Virus record (IMG/VR): IMGVR_UViG_3300014838_000032
Location: 1 to 47,010 of that record
Reading direction: 5' to 3' (one strand)
Length of the DNA: 47,010 nt
Origin: a virus
Below, in pieces: positions 28,373 through 36,520 of the stretch (within the stretch, counting starts at the first letter, position 1; each line of letters begins with the position of its first letter). Made by a program: the position numbers and the translations under genes. The notes below the pieces were generated by a model. That model was not told the origin of the DNA. It was given only the letters and a program-made list of their open reading frames with translations, and made no database searches.

Positions 28373-29195
28373 CAAGAGCACATTCTATCGCGTCGTGACT
28401 CAGGCCGTGGTCGATATCCTCGATCACGGCTTTGACGAAATTGGTCGCGTGCGCAGATGGGAAGAAAAGCTGGCGACGTCGGCTAGGGCTTCGCTCCTGC
28501 CGGAAGCCGAGATGGACAAGATGCTGCGCGACGGACTGGCGCAGATTTACGAGCGCCTGATCGACAAGGGCCAGATCTATAGTAAGCATCCCGGCATCAG
28601 CACATTCACTGTCGACAAGCTGCGACCGGAGCTTCGTAAGATCCTCGATCAGCGCATCATGGCGTCGGCAGATCTGATCAAGCGCAAGCGCAAGACAACG
28701 ATCGACACCATGATGTCTCGCTTCTCTGGCTGGGCTACGTCGGTGCCGAAGGGCGGGACGTCTCAGGGCAACAAGGCTGGCCTCAAGGATAAGATTCGCC
28801 GATCGATAACGTCGCTATCCTTTGAGGAACGGCGAGTTTTTATCGATCAAGGTCACAAGCTGACAGCGTCAATTTCGGAGGTGGTAGCCATTGGCGGGCA
28901 AGCGATCGCGGGACGCTGGCGCTCGCATTGGAAACAGCCGGGGTACGATTATCGCGAGGATCACAAGGAACGAGATCAGGAAATCTATTTGCTGCGCGAT
29001 ACGTGGGCGACCGAGAAAGGTTTAGTCAAACCCGTCGGCGCCGGCTGGTACGACAAGGTAACAAAGGTTGGAGAGGAACCGTTCTGCCGCTGCTACATGG
29101 TTTGGATTTACGCATTGCGGGACTTGCCGCCGGACATGCTCACCGTTAAGGGTAAAGCTGAGTTGGATCGCGTGAGAGTCGAACTGGCTTCATGA
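28365..29195 (+). CDS. Minor head/head morphogenesis protein (SPP1 gp7/Mu F-like)
   Basis: 276 aa from the ATG at 28365. Mostly helical, with basic parts (LIKRKRKTTIDTMMSRFSG). A C-terminal block reads GYDYREDHKERDQEIYLLRD, then GLVKPVGAGWYDKVTKVGEE, then FCRCYMVWIYALRDLPPDML. The CRCYxxWIYxLRDLPxDML ending is characteristic of phage minor head proteins downstream of the portal. These proteins join the portal to the capsid interior or are ejected with DNA. Confidence 0.75.
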   Translation: MADKSTFYRVVTQAVVDILDHGFDEIGRVRRWEEKLATSARASLLPEAEMDKMLRDGLAQIYERLIDKGQIYSKHPGISTFTVDKLRPELRKILDQRIMASADLIKRKRKTTIDTMMSRFSGWATSVPKGGTSQGNKAGLKDKIRRSITSLSFEERRVFIDQGHKLTASISEVVAIGGQAIAGRWRSHWKQPGYDYREDHKERDQEIYLLRDTWATEKGLVKPVGAGWYDKVTKVGEEPFCRCYMVWIYALRDLPPDMLTVKGKAELDRVRVELAS

Positions 29196-29205
29196 GGAGT
29201 GCGCC

Positions 29206-29403
29206 ATGCCGCTTGGATACATCTTCTGGGGCATTTTTATCGTCATCGTCATTCTTAGCGTCATAGGCTATCGGCGAGGCCCGACGTGGCAATATGGTTG
29301 GGCCAACGATGCGCTTATCCTCATTTTGATCGTGCTGCTGGGATTGGCCGAGTTTGGTTTTCCCTTGCAGGGCATAGGAGCGGGCCACCATTCTTTTTAC
29401 TAG
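29206..29403 (+). CDS. Two-helix membrane protein inside the head cluster
   Basis: 65 aa, ATG after TGAGGAGTGCGCC. Two hydrophobic segments (YIFWGIFIVIVILSVIGY and ALILILIVLLGLAEFGFPL) are linked by a short loop. No reason is known for a membrane protein here; it may be a moron gene active during infection. Confidence 0.6.
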   Translation: MPLGYIFWGIFIVIVILSVIGYRRGPTWQYGWANDALILILIVLLGLAEFGFPLQGIGAGHHSFY

Positions 29404-29426
29404 GGGGCAAGCCACCCATTGTTGAA

Positions 29427-29546
29427 ATGGTCCCCGCGCGCAAGGGCTGCTACTATGTCGGGGGTGTTACCGACTGCTCGGAGGCAGATCCTCCGATGGA
29501 GCCCGGCCCTCCATCGATCTGCAAGGGCTGCGACGCAAAGGAGTAA
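29427..29546 (+). CDS. 39-residue Cys-containing protein
   Basis: From the ATG at 29427 the frame gives GCYYVGGVTDCSEADPPM and ends ICKGCDAKE. It has four Cys and no obvious ribosome-binding site. It resembles other tiny metal-site proteins in the window. Confidence 0.4.
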   Translation: MVPARKGCYYVGGVTDCSEADPPMEPGPPSICKGCDAKE

Positions 29547-29551
29547 AGACC

Positions 29552-29716
29552 ATGTCGCTCGGGACAATTATCTTGATCATCCTTGTTATCGCGTTGCTCG
29601 GCGGATTCACGGGCGTCGGCGGTGGACCGTTCTACGGAAGCGGTTATTATGGCGGCGGCGGCCTCGGCCTTATCGTTGTGATCTTGCTCGTCCTGCTGCT
29701 GCTCGGAAGGCTATGA
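29552..29716 (+). CDS. DUF3309-like membrane peptide
   Basis: 54 aa, ATG after GGAGTAAAGACC, stop TGA at 29714-29716. It matches the DUF3309 pattern: SLGTIILIILVIALLGG, a Gly/Tyr-rich middle (FYGSGYYGGGGLG) and LIVVILLVLLLLGRL. This family is widespread as a short cellular membrane protein in Rhizobiales and relatives, and its function is unknown. Its presence in a phage head cluster suggests capture from a host. Confidence 0.7.
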   Translation: MSLGTIILIILVIALLGGFTGVGGGPFYGSGYYGGGGLGLIVVILLVLLLLGRL

Positions 29717-29722
29717 CCTTTC

Positions 29723-30073
29723 ATGATCTCGTCGAGAGCCATCTCAATTTGCTGGATCATCCTCTCGGGGGTTGCAGCTTCGTTTGCCAAGGAAGGCGAC
29801 GGCCATTCGCAATCGCCGCTTCATGCGTGGTTTGAGGGCCTGCAATCGGGCAAAGGGCGCTGCTGCGCTGACGCTGACGGGGATGTGGTCAAGGATGCCG
29901 ATTGGGAGGTAAAGCGCGGCCATTACCGTGTGTTCATGCTGCGGGAGTGGGTTGACGTTCCTGACGATGCCCTGATCACCGTTCCCAATCTCGACGGACG
30001 GACAATCGTCTGGCCCATCTGGATCGACGGTAGGCCGCAGGTTCGATGTTTTATGCCGGGGAGCATGACTTAA
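29723..30073 (+). CDS. Small exported protein of a Rhizobiales-type family
   Basis: 116 aa from the ATG at 29723. A signal-peptide-like start (ISICWIILSGVAASFAKEG) is followed by HAWFEGLQSGKGRCCADADG, then DWEVKRGHYRVFMLREWVDV, and IRCFMPGSMT-like VRCFMPGSMT at the end. I recall many chromosomal copies of this family in Bradyrhizobium-like bacteria, annotated only as exported or hypothetical. It supports a Rhizobiales host. It is probably a host-derived passenger gene. Confidence 0.7.
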   Translation: MISSRAISICWIILSGVAASFAKEGDGHSQSPLHAWFEGLQSGKGRCCADADGDVVKDADWEVKRGHYRVFMLREWVDVPDDALITVPNLDGRTIVWPIWIDGRPQVRCFMPGSMT

Positions 30074-30074
30074 A

Positions 30075-30431
30075 ATGGCGGTCGAGCGTTTGAGCCCAAT
30101 CCTAGAGCGCAACGGCAACCGGATGTTTCATTGGTGCCCAGCGTGCGAGGTGCTGCATCCGGTGTTCGATGGCTTCGGCTGGAAATGGAACGGCGACGTC
30201 GACAAGCCGACGTTCACGCCGAGTTTCAAGCATTCCGGCAAACGCTTGGTTGTGGTCGACGGCAAGTGGAACGGAGAATGGCATCGCGACGAGGACGGCC
30301 ATCCGATAGACGGCACGTGCCACTACATCATCACCGATGGACAAATCCAGTTTTGCTCTGACAGTTGGCATAAGCGATCTGATATCGTGGCGATGCCGCC
30401 TATCCCGGCCAACGTGAGCGCGAGCGACTGA
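30075..30431 (+). CDS. DUF6527-like protein
   Basis: 118 aa. HWCPACEVLHPVFDGFGWKW, then GDVDKPTFTPSF, then CHYIITDGQIQFCSDSWHK match the DUF6527 layout: a Cys pair, an ...NGDxxxPTFxPS... strand and an ...DGxIQF... strand. Common in phages and mobile elements, with unknown role. One base separates it from the previous gene. Confidence 0.65.
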   Translation: MAVERLSPILERNGNRMFHWCPACEVLHPVFDGFGWKWNGDVDKPTFTPSFKHSGKRLVVVDGKWNGEWHRDEDGHPIDGTCHYIITDGQIQFCSDSWHKRSDIVAMPPIPANVSASD

Positions 30432-30433
30432 CG

Positions 30434-32437
30434 ATGACCGATAATGTGATTCGCGCCGCCGGCATCCTGTTCCTCGATCCCGAGGGCAAAGCCTTATTCC
30501 TGCGCCGCGCTGACGGCGACCAGATCGGCCGTTGGGCGTTTCCCGGTGGAAAAATCGAGGATGGCGAGGACGCCGATGGTGCGGCAATCCGCGAGGTCGA
30601 GGAGGAGACCGGATACAAGGTAAAGCCAGCGGCGCTGCGTCTGCACGCAAGGCGCATCAAGCCGGTGTTGGAGGATGTAGCTGAAAAGCCGGCGTCGCTT
30701 GTTCCTGACGTGGTCGAGCTGCCGCCTCCGCCTATGGTTGATTTCACGACGTTCCTTGTCCGCGTCCCGGTCCAGTTCACACCTAAGCTGAATGAGGAGC
30801 ATGACGGCTTCGTGTGGTCGTCGATCGGCGACGCGCCGCAACCGCTGCATCCCGGCTGTCAGATCGCGCTCGACAAGCTGACGATGAATGAGCTGGGGAT
30901 CGCGCGCGCGATGGCCGCGGGCGAGCTAATGTCGCCGCAGCGCTACATCAACATGACGATGTGGACGATGCGGATCACGGGTACGGGCCGGTCATTCCGC
31001 AAGGCGCAGAAGCGAAAGGACGACGACGGCAAGACGATCGTCTATGACGAGCACGTCTATCGGCCGCCAGAGCACTATCTCAATCAGGATTTCCTCGATC
31101 GATGCAACGGGCTGCCGGTTATCTGGCTGCACCCGGCTAAGGCGAAGCTGACGTCAAAAGAGTTCGCCAAGCGGATCGTCGGCACCGTTTTTGTGCCCTA
31201 CATCGACGAAGATGAAGTCTGGGCGGTGGCCAAGATCTATGACGACGAGGCCAACGCCGAGATGGAAAAAGGCGTGCTGTCCACAAGTCCCACTGTTGTT
31301 TTCACGAAACTCAGTGTAAATCAGTCCGTAGCACTTCCCGACAAGAGCTTGTTACTCATTGAAGGCGACCCCGGTTTGCTAGATCATGTCGCGATCTGCC
31401 AGCAGGGTGTTTGGGACAAAGGCGGGGAGCCCGCCGGAATTAGCAGCGATCACATCATCAGAGGAGATTCCAGCGTGGCCGAAAAAACCGAAGCAGAGAA
31501 GAAGGCGGATGCCGATAAGAAGGCTGCTGATGAGGCCGGTGTTGGTTCGCACGCAAATGGTGTGATGGACGCCATCATGGATTCGTTCAAGAAGATGGCG
31601 GATGGTCTCCGTCAGGACATGGCCTCGCACTGTCAGAAAATGGATTCGAAGTACGATGCTGTGATGGACGCGGTGAAGTCCGACTCGGCGAAGCGCGACG
31701 CAGAGAAGGAAGAAGAAAAGAAAAAGGACGCCGCCAAGTCCGATTCCGAAAAGGAGGAGGAGGAGAAGAAGAAAGACGCGGCCAAGAAGGACGGCGCCAA
31801 GAAAGACGGCGAGGGAGCCGAGGAGACGGCAGCCGACAAGAAGCGCAAGGACGCTGAGGAAAAAGAGAAGGAAAAAGAAAAGGCTGATGCTGCCAAGAAG
31901 GATGCCGAGGACAAGGAAAAAGAGAAAGAGAAGGCTGATGCAGCCAAGGCTGACAGCGTTCCTCGCTCTGAATTCGAAAAGCTTCAGGCGATGGTCACCT
32001 CGATGCAGCCGCGCAAGATGACGCAGGCCGATCGCGATGCCTTCGCAGATGCACAGGCGAAAGCCGACGTCGTGCTGCGCGCCATGAATGACAGCGCAGA
32101 TCCGCCGATGTCCGGCGAGGATATTGTCGCCTACAACATTCGGCTTGCCCGCAAGCTTCAGCCCCACTCAAAAACGTGGAAGGATGTCGATCTGGCGGTG
32201 ATCGCTGCCGATGCCAAGGGCTTCACGATCGCGCTCGACGGCATTCGGGCAGACGCCTTCAAGGCGGCGATGGACCCGACAGATGCGCAGCCATTCCAGC
32301 ATCGCGAGATCAAGGAAACCGCACCGGGCGGCCACAAGATCACACGGTTCGTCGGCAAGGGCACGATCTTCGCGCAGATGTCGCGCCCACACCGCAACGT
32401 CAACTTCATCGGTACCCGCATGCCGACCCAACACTAA
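30434..32437 (+). CDS. Nudix hydrolase fused to a DUF2213 head-maturation protein with charged scaffold-like tail
   Basis: 667 aa. Residues 1-130 are a Nudix domain with a complete box at 39-61 (GKIEDGE followed after seven residues by REVEEETGY), which would hydrolyse a nucleoside diphosphate compound. Residues about 165-330 match DUF2213 (MTMWTMRITGTGRSFRK, then VYRPPEHYLNQDFLDRCNGL, then GVLSTSPTVVF), a family found with DUF2184 capsids and thought to act in prohead maturation. Residues about 345-515 are Lys/Glu/Ala/Asp coiled coil, as in scaffolds. The end is a helical domain. The frame is continuous, so the fusion appears real. Confidence 0.75.
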   Translation: MTDNVIRAAGILFLDPEGKALFLRRADGDQIGRWAFPGGKIEDGEDADGAAIREVEEETGYKVKPAALRLHARRIKPVLEDVAEKPASLVPDVVELPPPPMVDFTTFLVRVPVQFTPKLNEEHDGFVWSSIGDAPQPLHPGCQIALDKLTMNELGIARAMAAGELMSPQRYINMTMWTMRITGTGRSFRKAQKRKDDDGKTIVYDEHVYRPPEHYLNQDFLDRCNGLPVIWLHPAKAKLTSKEFAKRIVGTVFVPYIDEDEVWAVAKIYDDEANAEMEKGVLSTSPTVVFTKLSVNQSVALPDKSLLLIEGDPGLLDHVAICQQGVWDKGGEPAGISSDHIIRGDSSVAEKTEAEKKADADKKAADEAGVGSHANGVMDAIMDSFKKMADGLRQDMASHCQKMDSKYDAVMDAVKSDSAKRDAEKEEEKKKDAAKSDSEKEEEEKKKDAAKKDGAKKDGEGAEETAADKKRKDAEEKEKEKEKADAAKKDAEDKEKEKEKADAAKADSVPRSEFEKLQAMVTSMQPRKMTQADRDAFADAQAKADVVLRAMNDSADPPMSGEDIVAYNIRLARKLQPHSKTWKDVDLAVIAADAKGFTIALDGIRADAFKAAMDPTDAQPFQHREIKETAPGGHKITRFVGKGTIFAQMSRPHRNVNFIGTRMPTQH

Positions 32438-32482
32438 GGGCGGCGCGCGGGCGTCTTTTCTTTTTTAGGATCTGGCATAATC

Positions 32483-32496
32483 GCGACGATCGTCGC
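32483..32496. promoter_or_regulatory. 14-bp palindrome GCGACGATCGTCGC with upstream CATAAT
   Basis: A perfect palindrome lies in the 82-nt gap before gene 32520, directly after GGCATAAT, which resembles a -10 box. It may be an operator or start-site control element for the capsid genes. A TTTTCTTTTTT tract at 32456-32466 could end the previous transcript. Confidence 0.35.
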
Positions 32497-32519
32497 ACTC
32501 ACGCAAGGAACTCTGGGCC

Positions 32520-33404
32520 ATGGTAGGTTCTCTCAGCTACAACCCGATCGTCACGACGAATGCCAGTGGCTCGTTCAATGTCGAGAGCACCGGCTACATC
32601 CAAGGTCAGGCGATGGACGATCCCGCCATTCGCCACGAACTGTTCGGCGGCGTGCTGGCCGTAACCGAAACGCTCCCGATGTACGGTGGTGTCGGCATCT
32701 ATGAGCAGATCGGCGGGCTGGCGAACGGTCCCGGTTCGGTGCTCGGCAATATCCTCGGCCGCGCAACAGGGCTCTATCCCGGAACAGGCACTCCCGGAAA
32801 TTTCAACCTCGTTGGTTTCAGCGTATTCGATCAGGATCACTCCATGATCCAGTCGGCAACGCAGGAAGTGCCCGTCGCGCTTTCGGGAATGAGTGTCCAC
32901 GGCTATCGACTCGGATGTGGGGCTCGCATCGCGGTTGCGATGGACCCGGCCCTGATCGACTTGCAGGGCAATATCATCACTTCGCAAGTGAGCTGGGATT
33001 TTGGCGGCCAGAAGCTTATCGCAGGTCAGGCGATATATAACGCGAACGTCATCACAGCGGCGACGTGGGCTGCGACCGCCGGTGGCCAGTCGACCTACAC
33101 CACGACGTCAGCGCATGGCATCGGCGTCGGAGAATACGTCACCTTCTCGGGTATCACCCCGGCCGCCTACAACGGCACCTTCCTCACGCTCGCCGGCACC
33201 ACGGGCTCGACCATTGTCACAGCCAATCCGCTCGCGTCGACGCCCGGCGCCGGCACAGTGTTCGGCACGCTCGTCGCTGGCGGCGGCATCCTTCCGGTCC
33301 AAGTGCTCGACGTGAAGGCGACGAACTGCATGACGGTCCAGCTCAATTCGGCCGGCGCTTACATTTTCAACCGCAATGGTGCCTGCGCGCTCATCAAGAT
33401 CTGA
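32520..33404 (+). CDS. Capsid decoration/structural cement protein, putative
   Basis: 294 aa, ATG at 32520. Beta-rich and low in charge, with STGYIQGQAMDDPAIRHELF, GGVLAVTETLPMYGGVGIYE, and SGMSVHGYRLGCGARIAVAM followed by SWDFGGQKL. Phages with DUF2213 and DUF2184 genes usually carry such a protein between them, where it stabilises the head. A C-terminal Thr/Gly-rich part (AHGIGVGEYVTFSGITPAAY) resembles beta domains of fibre proteins. Assignment by order and composition. Confidence 0.65.
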   Translation: MVGSLSYNPIVTTNASGSFNVESTGYIQGQAMDDPAIRHELFGGVLAVTETLPMYGGVGIYEQIGGLANGPGSVLGNILGRATGLYPGTGTPGNFNLVGFSVFDQDHSMIQSATQEVPVALSGMSVHGYRLGCGARIAVAMDPALIDLQGNIITSQVSWDFGGQKLIAGQAIYNANVITAATWAATAGGQSTYTTTSAHGIGVGEYVTFSGITPAAYNGTFLTLAGTTGSTIVTANPLASTPGAGTVFGTLVAGGGILPVQVLDVKATNCMTVQLNSAGAYIFNRNGACALIKI

Positions 33405-33486
33405 TCGCGTTTCCCGCAACCTCAAACCGACAGACGCCATCACCCGCTCATCATCAGACGATTGAGCCCATACCGGAGACGAACAA

Positions 33487-34509
33487 ATGCCCGTAATTGC
33501 ACCGGCCTTTATCACGCTCAATCCGTCGCTCACGCTTCCGGAAGTGTTGCTGCCCTATAGCCAAGCTTCGGGCGCCTTCAAGACACTTCCAAGCGGCGAC
33601 CTGATGGTGAGGCTAGGTGAAGGCGATCTGGCCTGCTACATCAATCGCGCCGATGTTCGCACCAAGATGGCGGCGGGACAGAGCGCCTATAACCAGCTCC
33701 CGTCGATCGGCATTTTCCTTTCATACATCCAGACGGCGACCTACCTGCTGCGGGTTCGTGCCGAATGGGATCATCACGATTCAGCGGCGATGGCGCGTCG
33801 CGGCATGGCGATCGAACAAGCCTATCGCCTAGGTATGCGTCAGGGGCATTTCCAGCTCACTCGATCCGCGCTGCTCTACGGCATGAACCCGGCCAACGGC
33901 GAGGGCCTGCTGAATACGGCAGGCGCCGTCGCGATCAACCTACCGCCGGACAGTTACGGCAACGATACCGTCATCACCTATGACAACGGCGAGATGGCGT
34001 TCTTCGTCATCAGCCAGTTGCTCGCGATGAAGACTCGCACCAACCAGCTCGGCATCGGCCGCAAATTCACGATCCTCGGATCGCAGCGCACGCTCGGCCA
34101 GTTCGAGTACAACGTCGTCCAGCTCACGCAGTATCAGCGCGCAGGCGCCGGTTCGCAGTCAACCGCTGGCGTGGTCGAGGGCGTCGGTGGCTTGAACGGT
34201 GACGAGATCATCTGGGCCTATGACGACACGCTGATCGGCAAGGGCGCCGGTGGCCTTGATGCGGTCTTGCTCGTCATGCCGGAAGTCGAGAATCCGCAGC
34301 CGACAACGAACTGGAACACCAACGAATTCGCTAACATCGCTCCGGGGCTAGACGCTTGCGTCTTGCAGCTCTGCGACATGGTCGCGCCGCGCGAACTGAC
34401 CGCGCCTCTGCCCGGTGGCGCCGTCGACGTCGTGTCCGAGATGAGGATTACGAGTGGATGGGGACTCCGTGGTGAGGCAGTCCAAGTGATATCGATGCAA
34501 TATAGCTGA
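33487..34509 (+). CDS. Major capsid protein, DUF2184 type
   Basis: 340 aa, ATG 8 nt after GGAG. Order of recognisable segments: LPEVLLPYSQASGAFKTLP, ADVRTKMAAGQSAYNQLP, LSYIQTATYLLRVRAEWDHH, RQGHFQLTRSALLYGMNPAN, NQLGIGRKFTILGSQRTLG and a C-terminal strand (GGAVDVVSEMRITSGWGLRG). This is the DUF2184 capsid family, with an HK97-like fold expected. Position after DUF2213 and the decoration protein is standard. Confidence 0.85.
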   Translation: MPVIAPAFITLNPSLTLPEVLLPYSQASGAFKTLPSGDLMVRLGEGDLACYINRADVRTKMAAGQSAYNQLPSIGIFLSYIQTATYLLRVRAEWDHHDSAAMARRGMAIEQAYRLGMRQGHFQLTRSALLYGMNPANGEGLLNTAGAVAINLPPDSYGNDTVITYDNGEMAFFVISQLLAMKTRTNQLGIGRKFTILGSQRTLGQFEYNVVQLTQYQRAGAGSQSTAGVVEGVGGLNGDEIIWAYDDTLIGKGAGGLDAVLLVMPEVENPQPTTNWNTNEFANIAPGLDACVLQLCDMVAPRELTAPLPGGAVDVVSEMRITSGWGLRGEAVQVISMQYS

Positions 34510-34534
34510 CGTTTCAGCTACTTGCTGCTATAAC
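34506..34534 (+). promoter_or_regulatory. Candidate promoter after the capsid gene
   Basis: CTGACG (34506-34511) and TATAAC (34529-34534) are 17 bases apart, starting at the capsid stop codon and pointing at gene 34603. The -35 matches TTGACA in four of six bases. Confidence 0.45.
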
Positions 34535-34602
34535 GAAAGCCCAGAGCAACCTTGATCTTGATGTGTGGCTTGCGCGAGAGTCGCGACGAAAAGGAAAACA
34601 AC

Positions 34603-34764
34603 ATGGCGACACCATTAAATTCAAATCTACCGGCCGTCGTGCAAGAGCTACAGACGGCGCTGGAAACAGCGCTGGGGGAGATCGAGCAGCTTAAAGCGCG
34701 CTTGGAGCATATCGAGCAGCATCTTCAGGGCGGCGGCGGTCCCGGCTTCAACATCAAGTTTTGA
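34603..34764 (+). CDS. 53-residue coiled-coil protein
   Basis: ATG after AAAAGGAAAACAAC. VVQELQTALETALGEIEQLK, continuing KARLEHIEQHL, is a clear coiled coil, ending in a Gly-rich tail (GGGGPGFNIKF). It is flanked by its own candidate promoter and terminator, so it may be expressed at a level of its own, perhaps as an abundant virion or head accessory protein. Confidence 0.6.
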   Translation: MATPLNSNLPAVVQELQTALETALGEIEQLKARLEHIEQHLQGGGGPGFNIKF

Positions 34765-34790
34765 GTTTTTGAATATCGGCGGAGGAACGC

Positions 34791-34825
34791 AGCGCGGTAG
34801 CTTCACGGCTGCCGCGTTTCGTTTA
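34791..34825 (+). terminator. Hairpin terminator after the coiled-coil gene
   Basis: CGCGGTAGC (34793-34801) pairs with GCTGCCGCG (34808-34816) with one G-U pair, extended by two outer pairs, followed by TTTCGTTTAT. Good Rho-independent form. Confidence 0.65.
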
Positions 34826-34902
34826 TAAAGGAATGATGCAGCGGACGCTAAGGACGCCGCCCGGTGGAATGCCGGGCACCACCATCAACAGGAGAAGGCA
34901 CG

Positions 34903-35400
34903 ATGGATCTATATCTTGGAAACGCTACGGGACAGCATTGGGATTTCTATTACCGGCTTCCGGAGAAAAAGAGTGCCCTGCACGAAATCATTCCCATGGG
35001 CGAGCAGATCAAAATCAGCGGCGATCTTACACCGGATGAGGTCGCGGCGATCGTTCATCAGGGCGAAAAGTACGGCCTGACGTCGGTAGACACGATCGAC
35101 CAAGGGAGCACGATGTTCCGCGGGCTTTGCTATCAGGTCGGCAAGGAAATCAGCTCGTCGAAAATCGAAAAGCTTTTTCACGCCAACCAGAACGTGCTTG
35201 TGCTGCGCGGGCAGGAAATGCGCAAGGTGGCGGCGATCGTCGAGACCAACCGGATGGTGCGCGATAATCAGAAGTACGATCTTCCCAACATTCGAAAGAC
35301 GGAGTTTTCGGTGCAGGATGAAGATGGCGCATGGGCAGATGGCTATCGCACCGAGATCGACACCGGGACGGCGCGGCCGTCGAAGCGGCGAAAGGGGTAG
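34903..35400 (+). CDS. Hypothetical virion-module protein
   Basis: 165 aa from the ATG at 34903, after CAACAGGAGAAGGCACG. YLGNATGQHWDFYYRLPEK at the start, then HEIIPMGEQIKISGDLTPDE and AIVHQGEKYGLTSVDTIDQG look like a compact domain. The C-terminus is basic. I recall proteins with this start in other phages near the capsid gene, without known role. It has the same ribosome-binding element as the minus-strand operon. Confidence 0.55.
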   Translation: MDLYLGNATGQHWDFYYRLPEKKSALHEIIPMGEQIKISGDLTPDEVAAIVHQGEKYGLTSVDTIDQGSTMFRGLCYQVGKEISSSKIEKLFHANQNVLVLRGQEMRKVAAIVETNRMVRDNQKYDLPNIRKTEFSVQDEDGAWADGYRTEIDTGTARPSKRRKG

Positions 35401-35406
35401 CGCGCC

Positions 35407-35661
35407 GTGGGCCAGTGGGCAGATGAAAAAGGCGAGGTTTGGAACATCACGGGATTTGACATGCCACAGCAGGAAATGAAGCGTCCTGAAAATAGAGGCG
35501 ACGTGCAGTTGTTCACCAAGTCAGGGGAGCGCGTCACAACGATCAGGCTGCCGCCCGGCGGGCCTCCAGACGTCATCAAGTGGGGCGCGCGGCATTATGT
35601 CCTGCACAATGGCGCCTATCGAGAGGGCCTGTTTCTCGAGTCGTTCGAGGGACCGCGCTGA
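35407..35661 (+). CDS. Hypothetical virion-module protein
   Basis: 84 aa from GTG 35407, with GGGGT upstream. Short beta-like segments (VWNITGFDMPQQEM, RGDVQLFTKSGERVTTIRLP, ARHYVLHNGAYREGLFLESF). Overlaps the next gene as TGATG. No family is recognised. Confidence 0.55.
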   Translation: MGQWADEKGEVWNITGFDMPQQEMKRPENRGDVQLFTKSGERVTTIRLPPGGPPDVIKWGARHYVLHNGAYREGLFLESFEGPR

Positions 35662-36179
35662 TGGATAATGATCCGCCGTTCATCGTTCCCCCGCCGACCG
35701 TCGATGGATTCCTTCAATTCGTCTACGGTTTTATGCAGATCACTCCGGCACAGTTGCCACCAACCTCGCCGGTGGTGTTCTTTGCTTTTCACTCGGCGCG
35801 GGAAACGGTGAACGGCTTCATCAGGTGTGCTGTGCCGTTCCTTTATCATCAGGCGGTCTACAATCTGGCAGCGGATATCCTGATCAATTATGCGCCTGAC
35901 ATCGGTGATGCGTTCGGCAATCCGCCGCCGTTTTATGGGACCATCGGTAAGGACAGGCTGCCTGTCTTTGCGTATCTGCGAAGAAAATTCAACGTCAACG
36001 GTTTCGTCTCAGGCGTGATATCGTCCGCGAGCGATGAGGGAACAAGCGAGTCGATGGTCGTTCCTGATTCGCTCGCGCAGCTCTCGCTGTCGGATCTGCA
36101 AAACATGAAGACGCCATGGGGCCGACGCTATCTGTCGATCGCACAGAAGTGGGGACCGACTCTGTTCGGGATCACATGA
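35661..36179 (+). CDS. Hypothetical head-tail adaptor-like protein
   Basis: 172 aa, TGATG overlap. Contains DGFLQFVYGFMQITPAQLPP, HSARETVNGFIRCAVPFLYH, YNLAADILINYAPDIGDAFG and a basic C-terminal helix. Position between capsid and tail genes suits a connector or adaptor; sequence alone does not prove it. Confidence 0.55.
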   Translation: MDNDPPFIVPPPTVDGFLQFVYGFMQITPAQLPPTSPVVFFAFHSARETVNGFIRCAVPFLYHQAVYNLAADILINYAPDIGDAFGNPPPFYGTIGKDRLPVFAYLRRKFNVNGFVSGVISSASDEGTSESMVVPDSLAQLSLSDLQNMKTPWGRRYLSIAQKWGPTLFGIT

Positions 36180-36192
36180 GGGAAAATAGATA

Positions 36193-36507
36193 ATGGCAAA
36201 CCAACTTGTGCAGGCTGGTGCGTCGACGCCGGTCACGATCATCCCGTCAGGCAAGCCGTTGGGATTCCAGCAGATCACGGCATTGACAGTGGCGGCGGCG
36301 TTTACAGTGCCGGCGGGCGCGACCTATGCCTTGGTGATGTGCACGGGCGCAAATGTGAATTATCGCGATGACGGGACAGCGCCAACTGCGACGATCGGGA
36401 TGCAGATCACGGCTGGAGCTGCGCCGATTCCCCTCGCCAATCTGGCCGCGCTGCAATTCATCCAGCAGTCGGCAACCGCTGTCCTCAACGTGTCATATTA
36501 TAAATAG
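36193..36507 (+). CDS. Small beta-sandwich-like virion protein
   Basis: 104 aa. Beta-rich, low in charge (GASTPVTIIPSGKPLGFQQI, then FTVPAGATYALVMCTGANVN, then YRDDGTAPTATIGMQITAGA). Such single-domain proteins decorate heads or fibres in many phages. It forms a pair with 36521. Confidence 0.6.
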   Translation: MANQLVQAGASTPVTIIPSGKPLGFQQITALTVAAAFTVPAGATYALVMCTGANVNYRDDGTAPTATIGMQITAGAAPIPLANLAALQFIQQSATAVLNVSYYK

Positions 36508-36520
36508 GGCGTGAACGGTC

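Noticed and set aside
31379-32167. Minus-strand Leu/Phe-rich frame that looks like a membrane protein
   Set aside because: It is the antisense of the Lys/Glu/Ala coiled coil, since GAG/AAG codons read backwards give Leu and Phe.
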